DNA of 16,358 nt from NCBI GenBank assembly GCA_030699205.1, contig JAUYJY010000009.1, forward strand, positions 1 to 16,358. Reading direction: 5' to 3'. Numbering within the stretch: the stretch's first letter is position 1; the number at the start of each line of letters is the position of its first letter. The position numbers and the translations under genes were made by a program. Positions 1-6,979 of this stretch are shown one piece after another. Source of the DNA: Candidatus Pacearchaeota archaeon (GTDB taxonomy: Archaea; Nanobdellota; Nanobdellia; Pacearchaeales; GW2011-AR1). Under the pieces are notes generated by a model. That model made no database searches. It saw only the letters and a list, made by a program, of their open reading frames with translations, and was not told where the DNA came from.

Positions 1-208
1 ATAATTTGAAGAAGATTTGGAAGAGATTGAGGGAAAGGGAGAGAGTTTTGGAGAAAAATGGAAATTTATCTGGGAAAAATTTTGATTTTGTGATTTTTAA
101 GGAGATTTATTTTGAGATTGAGTTTATTATGGGACAGCCTCTCCTGTTATGTCTCCCGACGACTGAAAGGAGGAGAGCGCAGCGGGGCAAAATCCGAAGG
201 ATTTTGAG
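1..208 (+). mobile_element. IS1182-like element, 3' remnant (copy A)
   Basis: The first 152 bases encode the C-terminal tail of the same transposase that runs off the right end of the window (NLKKIWKRLRERERVLE, then an FDFVIF...YFEIEFI block). The reading frame is open from the window edge to a stop at 228-230, though the last 25 or so codons lie beyond the conserved part. Identity to copy C (13890-14151) is about 93% up to base 152. Beyond that copy A resembles only copy B: both have GGCAAAAT, a variable loop and ATTTTGAGTT. In copy A this forms a perfect 7-bp stem with a GAA loop (189-205). The start of the element lies outside the window, so a full transposase upstream cannot be excluded. 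Confidence 0.75.
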
Positions 209-262
209 TTCAGAATTCGGGCGTATTTGATATTAACTTCAAAGTAGTAAAGAAACCGAAAG

Positions 263-298
263 ATTTATAAAGATAAGATTAAATCTATTTTAAAGGAG
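263..298 (+). promoter_or_regulatory. TATA box and Shine-Dalgarno of the 306 gene
   Basis: TTTATAAA at 263-270 predicts a transcript start near 292. GGAG at 295-298 lies 7 bases before the ATG at 306. Together they support that start and indicate that the gene is expressed with a very short leader. Confidence 0.6.
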
Positions 299-305
299 AA
301 TTAAA

Positions 306-563
306 ATGGAAGATTTACCACTTGAAGTAAAATTAAAAATAGCTCTTGAAAGTTCTACAAGTGGCAAACCTGGAACAATTATCGAGATAACAAAGAGTTA
401 TTGGACAGATAATCGAAGAACTGGTTTAGATGTAATGTTTGCGTCAGGTGCAGATGAAGTTGTACTGCCATGTGACGAAAACCCAATTTATAGAAAATAT
501 TTTGATAGAAGTTATCTTGATAATTCGTTGCCTGTAAGAGAGCTCCGGTATAAACGAGAGTAA
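306..563 (+). CDS. Small hypothetical protein, 85 aa
   Basis: I do not recognise the family. The product is a soluble protein of 85 residues with no signal peptide or membrane segment. It has an acidic N-terminal helix (MEDLPLEVKLKIALESS), a Gly/Thr segment (SGKPGTIIEITKSYW) and a C-terminal part rich in Arg and Tyr ending PVRELRYKRE. The middle (GTIIEITKSYW...GLDVMFASGADEVVLP) could form beta strands of a small barrel, but this is only a guess. The TATA box, Shine-Dalgarno and ATG are well spaced, which makes it a convincing gene despite its size. It stands alone between IS remnant A and repeat copy 1, inside a 14-bp inverted repeat, so it may have arrived with mobile DNA. Confidence 0.7.
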   Translation: MEDLPLEVKLKIALESSTSGKPGTIIEITKSYWTDNRRTGLDVMFASGADEVVLPCDENPIYRKYFDRSYLDNSLPVRELRYKRE

Positions 564-695
564 ATCTTTCTGTTTCTATATTTTAGCCCGAATTCTGAAT
601 TAGACATAACGAGGGGAACTTTTTGATCCAAGTGAAACTCCCTAAGGCAAGACCTTAAAACATCATGAGACAAAGATATTATTATCTCTTGCAAC
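564..695. other. Gene-free spacer before the 90-bp repeat
   Basis: Apart from the right arm of the inverted repeat (586-599) I find no gene here. The segment near 650 (GCAAGACCTTAAAACAT) resembles one near 831 (ACAAGACCTTGAAGTAT). The differences are mostly transitions, so the two look like an old duplicated piece on either side of the 90-bp repeat. A short open frame on the minus strand (512-694) lacks any start signal and overlaps the real gene, so I do not call it. Confidence 0.4.
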
Positions 696-785
696 TATAG
701 TCTAAGACATTTATAATTGAAAGGTATTTGTCTTAGACTATTAGCGGAAGAACAAAAAACTGTTCAAAATATTTTGTCTTCTGCT
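696..785 (+). repeat. 90-bp dispersed repeat, copy 1
   Basis: This block recurs in reverse orientation at 6884-6973 with one mismatch in 90 bases (base 704). It contains two nested fold-backs. The first is TAGTCTAAGACA (698-709) against TGTCTTAGACTA (729-740), a perfect 12-bp stem with a 19-base loop. The second is AGCGGAAGA (743-751) against TCTTCTGCT (777-785), with one G-T pair and an inner GAAC/GTTC (750-753/762-765). It has no open frame of note. It may be a small non-autonomous mobile element, a recombination site or a two-hairpin RNA; the sequence alone does not decide. Confidence 0.8.
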
Positions 786-933
786 ATATTTTATTTTTTA
801 TATTATCTTCCTGCCCTGCTTTATCCCCAAGACAAGACCTTGAAGTATTACGGAGAATAATTTTAACAAACCGCTCAAAATTATTTATCCAAATCTAAAA
901 AACAAAAAGACCTAAAAAATTTCCAACGAATAA
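786..933. other. Gene-free stretch with a 9-bp fold-back
   Basis: Between the repeat and the smc promoter there is no convincing gene on either strand. The only structure is AATAATTTT (856-864) against AAAATTATT (877-885), a perfect 9-bp inverted repeat with loop AACAAACCGCTC. It is AT-only, so weak as an RNA stem, but the GC-rich loop is unusual in this background. Confidence 0.4.
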
Positions 934-941
934 TATTTAAA
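934..941 (+). promoter_or_regulatory. TATA box of smc
   Basis: TATTTAAA is centred about 27 bases before the ATG at 965, so transcription should begin within a few bases of the start codon. No Shine-Dalgarno is visible, which fits a leaderless mRNA. Confidence 0.55.
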
Positions 942-964
942 ATGCCCTTTAGTTATCTTATGAA

Positions 965-3832
965 ATGACTTACATAAAAAAGATGGTGATGCAGGGATTT
1001 AAGTCCTTTGCCAAAAAAACCGAAGTACAATTTGACAAGGGAATTAATATTTTTGTCGGTGCAAATGGTTCTGGCAAGTCAAATATTTCAGATGCACTAT
1101 GTTTTGTCTTGGGAAGATTATCAATAAAATCTATGCGTGCCGCAAAAGCAAAAAATCTGTTATTTATGGGCTCAAAATCAGTGAAGCCATCAAAAGAAGC
1201 CTATGTAGAAATTGTGTTTGACAATCAGGACAAGACATTTAATCTTCCGAATCAAGAAATAGTGATAAAAAGGATAATAAGGCATAATGGGCAAAGCATT
1301 TATAAAATAAATAATGAAACAAAAACCCGCGGAGACGTCATTGAAATGCTCGCACAGGCAGGCATAGACCCCCATGGATTTAATTTAATTTTACAAGGGC
1401 AAATTCAGGCAGTTGTTAAAATGCATTCTGAAGACAGGAGAAAAATTTTAGAGGAGGTTTCAGGGATTTCAATATATGAATCAAGAAAAGAAAAGTCATT
1501 AAAAGAATTAGAAAAGACAGAAGCAAGATTAAAAGAAATCTCAACAATTCTTAGAGAAAGAACACTTTTCTTAAAAAATCTTGAAAGAGAAAGAGCACAA
1601 GCATTAAAATATAAAGAGCTTGAAAAAACAATTCAAAGATGTAAATATTCAATTTTTATGAAAAGAATTACAGACAAAGAAAAAGAAATAGAGTCAGTGA
1701 AAAAATCAATATCTGAAAAAAATAAGCATAGGGAAAAAATAAAATCAAAAATTCAGGAAATCCAGAATAAAATTGAGTCCCAAAATGAGCAGATTAATCA
1801 GATTAATACACACATAAAACATTCCACCGGAATTGAACGAGATTCATTGCAGGAAAAAATCTCTGATTTAAGAGCAGAATTAGAAGGACTAAAAGTAAGA
1901 AAAGAAAGTAATGAAAGGCGTAAAGACGAATTAGAAAGAAGAATAGAGCAGATGAGTTCTTCAATTCCAGAATACAAAAAAGAAATTAGCGAATTAAAAG
2001 AAGAATCTCCCAAACTTGCAAAGAAACAGGATTCATTAAGCATCAAGAAAAAGGAACTTGCATTGCTGGAGGAACAGAAAAATAAAACATATTCAATAAA
2101 AACAGAAGTTAATTCTTTAAGAGAAAGAGCAAAAGCACACGAGATAAGAATTTCAAAATTAAATACAGAATCAGATTTATTAATAAAACAAATAGAAGAA
2201 ATATCCAAAGATTTTAAACATCCAAATCAGGATTTCTGCATAAAATTCATTTCAAAATCAAAAAAGGAAATATCTGATATTTCAGGAAATATTAAGGGAC
2301 TAGCCGAATCTTATTTAAGTTACAATAAAACTATTTCTTCCGCAGAAACTCAAATTTCATCAGCAGAAGAAATAAAAAAGAGAATAGAAAAAATAGATAT
2401 TTGCCCCCTATGCAGAAACAAGATGACTGGAGAGCATATTTCACATGTTCTCACAGATTCAGAAGATAAAATAAAAGAAGCAAAAAAATCAATAAAGGAA
2501 TTACAGGAAAAATTAGAGGAAACCAAAAAACAAACAAAGTTATTAGAAGACAATTTATTTAAAATAAAAGAAAATCAGTCTTCTGCAGAAAGAGAACTTT
2601 CCAATCACACCTTAATAAACGAGAAAAAGCAATATCTAAAGAAGCTTATTGATGAAATAAAAAGTTTAGAAGATGAATTAAGTGCTTTAAAAGACAGAAA
2701 AGACAAATTAGAAATAAAATCCATAGATTTGTCATCAATAACTGAAAAGTATAATTCAAAACTTCACGAAATTGAAGAAATCTCATCGAGGACGGAACAG
2801 GATTTAGACACGACACTCTTATTTAAAGAAAGAGAATTGGAAAAAATAATGCAGGCAATAAATCAGAACAAAAAAGATTTAGAGGATATAGAATCAGATA
2901 TTCAAGATATTAGAGATTCAATTGAAGGCAAGACGGATACGTTAGAGATAAAAGAATCTGAAGAAGCAGATTTAAATAAAAAATTCAAGAAAATGTTTGA
3001 TGATCGTGATGCCTTGCAAAAAACAATTCAGCAGGAAAATTTTAACTTAACGCATACACAGGCAGAATCAAGCCAGATAGAAGACCAAATAAATTATCTA
3101 AAGATTGGAGACGCAAGGCTGGAAGCAGAAAGAGACGCATTAAAAATGGAGTTATTAGATTTACCAAAATCAGAAGTAATAAATGCTCCAATAAAATTTC
3201 TTGAAGAGAAACTTGAGAAAGCTAAAAACACCCTGCAAGTTTTAGGTTCAATAAATCTTAGGGCATTAGAAGTTTACGATGGGGTAAAAGAAGAGTATGA
3301 TAAAGTTTATGAAAAAACCCAAATTTTAGAGAAAGAAAAAGAGGAAATTCTAAAAATTATTCAGGAAATAGACAATAAGAAAAGGCGTACATTTATGAAA
3401 ACCTTCAAAGGTATAAATGAACTATTCTCAAGAAATTTTGCCCAGCTATCAACGAAGGGCGAGGCGTTCTTAGAAATTCAAAACCCCGATGATTTGTTCT
3501 CCGGGGGGATAGATATAGTAATTAAAATGGCGAAGGGAAAATATTTTGATGTAACTTCCCTGTCAGGGGGAGAACAGACATTAATTGCATTATCTTTATT
3601 ATTTGCAATCCAAGAATTTAAGCCATATCACTTCTATATTTTTGATGAAATAGATGCAGCGTTAGACAAAAGAAACTCCGAGCGTCTATCTTCATTGTTG
3701 AAGAAATACATGAAAAACGGGCAATATATTGTAGTAACACACAACGATGCAATAATCACCGATTCAGACTTTCTATATGGAGTTTCTATGCACGAAGGTG
3801 TTTCTAAAATCCTTAGCTTAAAAATAAATTAA
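965..3832 (+). CDS. smc: SMC-family ATPase with a central Rad50-like zinc hook
   Basis: This chromosome-organising ATPase has 955 residues. The N-terminal head has the SMC start (QGFKSFAKKTEVQF) and Walker A GANGSGKS at 32-39, followed by the SMC block QGQIQAVVKMHSEDRRKILEEVSGI. The C-terminal head has LGSINLRALEVYD, the ABC signature LSGGEQ at 866-871 and Walker B FYIFDEIDAALD with D894 and E895. Between the heads are two long charged coiled coils. Classical SMC proteins (about 1150-1200 residues) have a globular hinge of about 150 residues at the apex. I find none here. Instead C480-P-L-C483 sits at the exact midpoint, as in the Rad50 zinc hook, and this accounts for the short length. The ATG at 965 is set by the TATA box; an ATG at 960 is out of frame. 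The 3' end overlaps the convergent vapC by 4 bases. Confidence 0.9.
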   Translation: MTYIKKMVMQGFKSFAKKTEVQFDKGINIFVGANGSGKSNISDALCFVLGRLSIKSMRAAKAKNLLFMGSKSVKPSKEAYVEIVFDNQDKTFNLPNQEIVIKRIIRHNGQSIYKINNETKTRGDVIEMLAQAGIDPHGFNLILQGQIQAVVKMHSEDRRKILEEVSGISIYESRKEKSLKELEKTEARLKEISTILRERTLFLKNLERERAQALKYKELEKTIQRCKYSIFMKRITDKEKEIESVKKSISEKNKHREKIKSKIQEIQNKIESQNEQINQINTHIKHSTGIERDSLQEKISDLRAELEGLKVRKESNERRKDELERRIEQMSSSIPEYKKEISELKEESPKLAKKQDSLSIKKKELALLEEQKNKTYSIKTEVNSLRERAKAHEIRISKLNTESDLLIKQIEEISKDFKHPNQDFCIKFISKSKKEISDISGNIKGLAESYLSYNKTISSAETQISSAEEIKKRIEKIDICPLCRNKMTGEHISHVLTDSEDKIKEAKKSIKELQEKLEETKKQTKLLEDNLFKIKENQSSAERELSNHTLINEKKQYLKKLIDEIKSLEDELSALKDRKDKLEIKSIDLSSITEKYNSKLHEIEEISSRTEQDLDTTLLFKERELEKIMQAINQNKKDLEDIESDIQDIRDSIEGKTDTLEIKESEEADLNKKFKKMFDDRDALQKTIQQENFNLTHTQAESSQIEDQINYLKIGDARLEAERDALKMELLDLPKSEVINAPIKFLEEKLEKAKNTLQVLGSINLRALEVYDGVKEEYDKVYEKTQILEKEKEEILKIIQEIDNKKRRTFMKTFKGINELFSRNFAQLSTKGEAFLEIQNPDDLFSGGIDIVIKMAKGKYFDVTSLSGGEQTLIALSLLFAIQEFKPYHFYIFDEIDAALDKRNSERLSSLLKKYMKNGQYIVVTHNDAIITDSDFLYGVSMHEGVSKILSLKIN

Positions 3833-4251
3833 TCTTCTTTAGCTTTTCCACTAATCCTTAACATATCTATATTACTAAATATCTTAATCTTTTCCTGCTC
3901 TTTAAAATGAGGGTCATGCGTCCATATTCCATCAGCCTTACTCACTACACTAACAGCAATGTATGGAACATCTTTTTCATCTTTTATTTCATCTTTTAAT
4001 TTTTCAAGAAATTCTTTATATTCTTCCTCAGAGATAATCTCAATATTCTCAAAAATTAAGGACAGTAAGACATCAAATTCCTCCTCACTAACGCCAGATT
4101 TAGTAATAATTTCTTCTTGATATTTGCGCACTTCGTTCATTATAAAATCCGGAGCGACAAATTCAAAATCCTTACCAAATAAAATTTCTCTTGTCGTACT
4201 CTCTTTTATTAAAGCCGCAATTACTCTATTACTATCAACAACAATTTTCAT
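3829..4251 (-). CDS. vapC: VapC-type PIN-domain toxin
   Basis: The 140-residue PIN-domain ribonuclease is the toxin of a type II toxin-antitoxin pair. The four acidic positions of the metal site are visible: D6 in VVDSN, E40 in MNEVRKY, D94 in EKDVPYIAV and D113 in THDPHF. The length is normal for the family and the gene looks intact. Its ATG overlaps the TGA of the vapB gene by 4 bases (4248-4251), the usual coupling in which the antitoxin is made first. Its stop overlaps the end of smc on the opposite strand, so the two genes are packed tail to tail with no room for a terminator. VapC toxins cleave tRNA or rRNA; the target here cannot be told from sequence. Confidence 0.88.
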   Translation of the reverse strand: MKIVVDSNRVIAALIKESTTREILFGKDFEFVAPDFIMNEVRKYQEEIITKSGVSEEEFDVLLSLIFENIEIISEEEYKEFLEKLKDEIKDEKDVPYIAVSVVSKADGIWTHDPHFKEQEKIKIFSNIDMLRISGKAKED

Positions 4252-4475
4252 TTAACAAGCCCATGTCTCCTGGCAATTTCTTTATTAATTTTTCTGCCAA
4301 TTTCCAAAGCATCTTCTTCAGTAAGCTTGCTCTTTTTCAATATCTTATCCATAATTTCCATCTTCTTAGCTTGAACCCAAAGCGCTTGCCTTGCTATTTC
4401 ACTCCATTTTATTTCTCTATGCTTCCTAATTATCTCATGCAATTCTTCAGGAATTGCTAAAGTCATGTTTGTCAT
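4248..4475 (-). CDS. vapB: VapB-type antitoxin
   Basis: This 75-residue antitoxin is partner to the PIN toxin translated right after it. The N-terminus MTNMTLAIPEELHEIIRKH followed by KWSEIARQAL has the beta strand plus two helices of ribbon-helix-helix DNA-binding proteins. The C-terminal half (ILKKSKLTEEDALEIGRKINKEIARRHG) should be the toxin-wrapping tail. A second clear paralogue lies at 9531-9761, with the same SKLT.-DAL..G..-.KE motif order. Autoregulation is likely, since a perfect 20-bp palindrome overlaps the promoter. A short AGGG ahead of the ATG could serve as a weak ribosome site. Confidence 0.88.
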   Translation of the reverse strand: MTNMTLAIPEELHEIIRKHREIKWSEIARQALWVQAKKMEIMDKILKKSKLTEEDALEIGRKINKEIARRHGLVK

Positions 4476-4491
4476 TTTCCCTATTAAGTAG

Positions 4492-4516
4492 AATAAGTAA
4501 TATTACTTATTTAAAT
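4492..4516 (-). promoter_or_regulatory. Palindromic operator over the vapBC TATA box
   Basis: Bases 4492-4511 form a perfect 20-bp palindrome with core AAGTAATATTACTT. On the minus strand the TATA-like TTTAAATA (4509-4516) overlaps its upstream edge, which places the transcript start near 4487 and the vapB ATG at 4475. VapB proteins commonly bind such palindromes at their own promoter, so this is the likely autoregulatory operator. Confidence 0.6.
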
Positions 4517-4553
4517 CTTTCGTTCAGAAGCTCTGAGTTTGAAATTAGATTAA

Positions 4554-4620
4554 TCAAAATTCATTCCAAGTTCTCTCATCAAAAAATCTATCAATAGCAG
4601 TTAAAAAATTAACTTCCTTT
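4554..4620 (-). pseudogene. Out-of-frame C-terminal tail of the upstream gene
   Basis: Read on the minus strand, this segment gives KEVNFLTAIDRFFDERTWNEF and a TGA at 4554-4556. It overlaps the last codons of the preceding gene in the +1 frame. It has no start codon or ribosome site of its own, and an in-frame TAG lies just upstream. Its composition is protein-like (Asp, Arg, Phe, Trp in a helix-like order), which suggests it was once the end of that gene. Confidence 0.35.
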
Positions 4621-5121
4621 ATCTAATACCTCTGCCGTATTATAATCGAAACTTATCAACATGTCCAATATCTCTGAAGGCAATTTAAATATTGGATTAA
4701 CCTCATTAGGTACTTTAGAAGGTGGTTGCACCCTTACATCCACAGAATTTCGGTATACACAATCAGTAAAAAATGGTAGTTGATACCAAGGATTTTGAGG
4801 CGTACTTTCAGGCATCATAGGTGGGCTTTTTGCTACTTTAGATAATATGGTTGATTTGACTCCACTAATAGTTAAAAAGGTCCCATTAATCCCTTGAAAA
4901 GCATATAAACCATTAGGAGTTCTAAATAACGATTCCCTGCCCATAAATCTTTCAAAATCCTCAGACTTATCAAGAACGTCGCGAGTATGTAATCCCTCAA
5001 CATAACTCATACAATCTGCCAAACTTCCACTAGGCTCAGAAAATCCCAAAGTACCCTCAAGAGGATTACAAGAAGCTGTCATCATCATTAATAAATGACT
5101 TCTAGTTTTTCTGGAACCCAT
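4609..5121 (-). CDS. Hypothetical lipoprotein-like protein, possibly frameshifted
   Basis: I do not recognise this 170-residue product. It starts MGSRKTRSHLLMMMTASC, a basic stretch, a short hydrophobic run and a lipobox-like TASC, so export as a lipoprotein is plausible but the hydrophobic core is short. Both ends look damaged. At the 3' end the frame stops at 4609-4611, yet the next frame continues with coding-like sequence down to 4554 (VNFLTAIDRFFDERTWNEF, then stop). At the 5' end GGAGG and an ATG at 5151-5153 open MLKKKLV then stop, one frame away. A single-base indel at each end would join these into a longer protein. It could also be sequencing error. A TATA-like TATATATTTTT lies at 5164-5176. 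The gene sits downstream of the surface-protein gene on the same strand, after a T-rich terminator. Confidence 0.5.
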   Translation of the reverse strand: MGSRKTRSHLLMMMTASCNPLEGTLGFSEPSGSLADCMSYVEGLHTRDVLDKSEDFERFMGRESLFRTPNGLYAFQGINGTFLTISGVKSTILSKVAKSPPMMPESTPQNPWYQLPFFTDCVYRNSVDVRVQPPSKVPNEVNPIFKLPSEILDMLISFDYNTAEVLDKGS

Positions 5122-5223
5122 CGAACTCTTTAAACTAATTTCTTTTTAAGCATTCCTCCACTCAAAAATATATATCCAAATAAAGAAAGGAAACCCTCTA
5201 ATGTTCCCCCATCACTCTTTTAA

Positions 5224-5256
5224 ATTTTAAAAAATAAAAAATAAAAAATAATAAAT
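5224..5256 (-). terminator. Poly-T terminator after the surface-protein gene
   Basis: Starting about 13 bases past the stop, the minus strand carries three runs of six T separated by single A residues (5243-5248, 5236-5241 and 5229-5234). Tandem oligo-T tracts without a hairpin are the usual archaeal terminator, and the gene upstream has the composition of a highly expressed one. Confidence 0.6.
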
Positions 5257-5261
5257 TAATT

Positions 5262-6500
5262 TTAGTAGTAGCTTTCGCCAAAATCTTCTGATTTCTCAGG
5301 TTTTCTTGTAAGCAATACTATCAACACTACCAAAAGCACTACAAAGATTATTGCCAAAATTATTGTAAGAACAATAGCTGCGTTTCCGCCAACTGTACTT
5401 GTTCCTTCAACATTTGCAACAAAGCTTTGTTGTCCAATAAGTTCGCCATCAGCAGAATGGACATTTACTTTAAAGTTGTAGTTTCCGTCTTTCATAGCTC
5501 TTGCTGTCAATTCGACAGTTTTGCTAGATCCGGCAGGAACCGCAACTGTAGTCTCATCCAGACTTACAGACAAACCATTGTCAGCTTCAGGAATCAAAGT
5601 ATATACTTTGATTGCGTCGCCAGAATTTACAATTGTGAAATCATATCTTGTTTCATCGCCGGATGCAAAGTTCTTTGTAGCCATTGATGTGAAGACGTTA
5701 CTGCTTGAACCTGCTCCTAGAATTTCCAATCTTCTAAGGACAGTTGTCGAAGCATCGTCTCCAAAGGCAGAGATTTCAACATTGTAGAGGCCTGCTGGTG
5801 CATTTGATGGGATACTTATGTAAACCATCGCCTGCTCTGTGTCTTCCTTGTCCGGGTCAATTTGGTCTTCGGGAGTTAAATCTCCTACAAAGACTCTTTT
5901 GTTAATTCCTAATTCAGGAATTCTTACCTCGACAAAGGTGTTTTCAGATTCTTGCCTTCCATTGTTTCTAACAACAACATCATATGCAAGTGTCTCTCCA
6001 GCTTGAACTTTTGATTTTCCGTCAACGGACAAAATTTCTAGTGTATAACTAGCCCTCTGTATTTGAAGAACAACACTCATAGAATCTATTTCTCCAGCAT
6101 TGTTTTCAAGAGTTACCTCAAGGGTAAATGTCTCGTCAGGATCAACATCTGTAGGAAGCTCAAGGATTAATGCTTTACTATACCATCTTTCAGGTAAAAC
6201 ATCAAATCTCTCGCTTAGAACAGAAAGTCCAGGCTCTCCAAGAATTCTGGCAGTAACTCTTACATCGTTTGCTTCGCTGATTCCTCTGAAGATTATTCTC
6301 ATGTTGAGATTTTCTCCAGCAAAAACTCCTGCGGTAGACCCATCTGTAAAGCCAAGGCTTCCGATTTCTACATAGCTTATGCTTGCAAGAGTTGAGCTTG
6401 AACCAATATTAGTTTCTGCACTAACTGGGTCAACAACCAAAGCGATCAAAGCCAATGCAAGTACTGCTCCAAATAAACCTAAAAGGTTTCTTGTTTTCAT
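5262..6500 (-). CDS. Exported surface protein with Ig-like domains and C-terminal membrane anchor
   Basis: The 412-residue cell-surface protein begins with a clear signal peptide (MKTRNLLGLFGAVLALALIALVVDPVSA, cleavage probably after residue 28). The body is beta-rich with motifs of CARDB/NEW3-like Ig folds, for example GETLAYDVVVRNNGRQESENTFV, APAGLYNVEISAFGD and VAVPAGSSKTVELTARAMKDGNYNF, suggesting three domains. A strongly hydrophobic segment (about 375-398) and a short cytoplasmic tail (RKPEKSEDFGESYY) anchor it facing outward. It is visibly GC-richer than its neighbours and has regular codon use, as expected for an abundant protein. The ATG at 6500 is supported by TTTATAAA at 6543-6550 on the minus strand and a leader of about 20 bases. 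Role unknown; an envelope or adhesion component is likely. Confidence 0.8.
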   Translation of the reverse strand: MKTRNLLGLFGAVLALALIALVVDPVSAETNIGSSSTLASISYVEIGSLGFTDGSTAGVFAGENLNMRIIFRGISEANDVRVTARILGEPGLSVLSERFDVLPERWYSKALILELPTDVDPDETFTLEVTLENNAGEIDSMSVVLQIQRASYTLEILSVDGKSKVQAGETLAYDVVVRNNGRQESENTFVEVRIPELGINKRVFVGDLTPEDQIDPDKEDTEQAMVYISIPSNAPAGLYNVEISAFGDDASTTVLRRLEILGAGSSSNVFTSMATKNFASGDETRYDFTIVNSGDAIKVYTLIPEADNGLSVSLDETTVAVPAGSSKTVELTARAMKDGNYNFKVNVHSADGELIGQQSFVANVEGTSTVGGNAAIVLTIILAIIFVVLLVVLIVLLTRKPEKSEDFGESYY

Positions 6501-6542
6501 TCTTGTTTGTTTTAAATTTAGTTACTAATTGAACCCATAAGT

Positions 6543-6607
6543 GTTTTATAAACTTAATGGTGACAACAAATTGAGTAACCTTTAATGGTGACAATAAACT
6601 TTATAAA
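6543..6607. promoter_or_regulatory. Divergent promoters with tandem repeats
   Basis: Between the surface-protein gene and the antitoxin-like gene, TTAATGGTGACAACAAA (6554-6570) is repeated at 6582-6598 with one change (C to T), 28 bases apart. The repeats lie between the minus-strand TATA box (6543-6550) and a plus-strand TATA box TTTATAAA (6599-6606). Their spacing of nearly three helical turns puts both on the same DNA face. They look like operator half-sites, perhaps for the ribbon-helix-helix protein encoded next door. Confidence 0.55.
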
Positions 6608-6628
6608 GTATCCTCAGGTATACTCTTT

Positions 6629-6850
6629 ATGGTTTCCGACGAGAAAATAACTACAATAAAATTATACAAAGAAACAAAAATTCGCCTTGATAAACTTAAG
6701 ATGCATAAAAGAGAAAGTTATGATGAAATTATACAAAAAATGCTCCATATTTTAAACATCTGTAAGGTAAGCCCGCTGGAAGCAAAAGAGAGATTGAAAG
6801 ACTTAGATAGAGCAAGGCAGATAACCTCAAGAAAACAAAATAAAGTTTGA
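6629..6850 (+). CDS. Antitoxin-like ribbon-helix-helix protein without a toxin
   Basis: The product is a 73-residue basic protein. The start EKITTIKLYKETKIRLDKLKMHKRESYDEIIQKML has the pattern of archaeal VapB-like antitoxins: a beta strand, a helix, then the S-Y-D-E-I-I helix. The C-terminus is charged and probably disordered (LDRARQITSRKQNKV). The ATG at 6629 lies about 26 bases from the TATA box at 6599-6606, so the mRNA should be leaderless. No toxin gene follows; the next 34 bases lead into the inverted copy of the 90-bp repeat. It may be an orphan antitoxin or a local regulator, with the tandem repeats upstream as candidate sites. Confidence 0.7.
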   Translation: MVSDEKITTIKLYKETKIRLDKLKMHKRESYDEIIQKMLHILNICKVSPLEAKERLKDLDRARQITSRKQNKV

Positions 6851-6883
6851 TTGCAAACTCTGAAATTTAATTCCAGAATATAC

Positions 6884-6973
6884 AGCAGAAGACAAAATAT
6901 TTTGAACAGTTTTTTGTTCTTCCGCTAATAGTCTAAGACAAATACCTTTCAATTATAAATGTCTAAGACTATA
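6884..6973 (-). repeat. 90-bp dispersed repeat, copy 2 (inverted)
   Basis: This is the reverse complement of 696-785 with one mismatch in 90. The mismatch falls in the middle of one 12-bp arm, so the long stem that is perfect in copy 1 has one mispair here. Read on the minus strand the element begins seven bases after the stop of the Cys-rich membrane protein gene, which would place it in that gene's 3' untranslated region. On the plus strand it follows the antitoxin-like gene. Confidence 0.8.
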
Positions 6974-6979
6974 TTAAAT

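Larger units (their letters stand above)
209..599. repeat. 14-bp inverted repeat flanking a small gene
   Basis: Bases 209-222 (TTCAGAATTCGGGC) and 586-599 (GCCCGAATTCTGAA) are perfect reverse complements. They bracket the whole 306-563 gene with its promoter. The left arm begins right after the tail of IS remnant A. Just beyond the right arm, 603-610 reads GACATAAC, which is also the reverse complement of the IS right end seen in copy A. The unit may be a short insertion-derived cassette. Chance occurrence is possible because half of the arm is an AT-rich palindrome. Confidence 0.5.

Noticed and set aside
1190..2553. Minus-strand open frames inside smc
   Set aside because: They are Ser/Phe/Cys-rich antisense of the coiled coil, with no start signals.
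5427..6375. Plus-strand open frames inside the surface-protein gene
   Set aside because: They are shadows of a GC-richer gene with no promoter or ribosome site.
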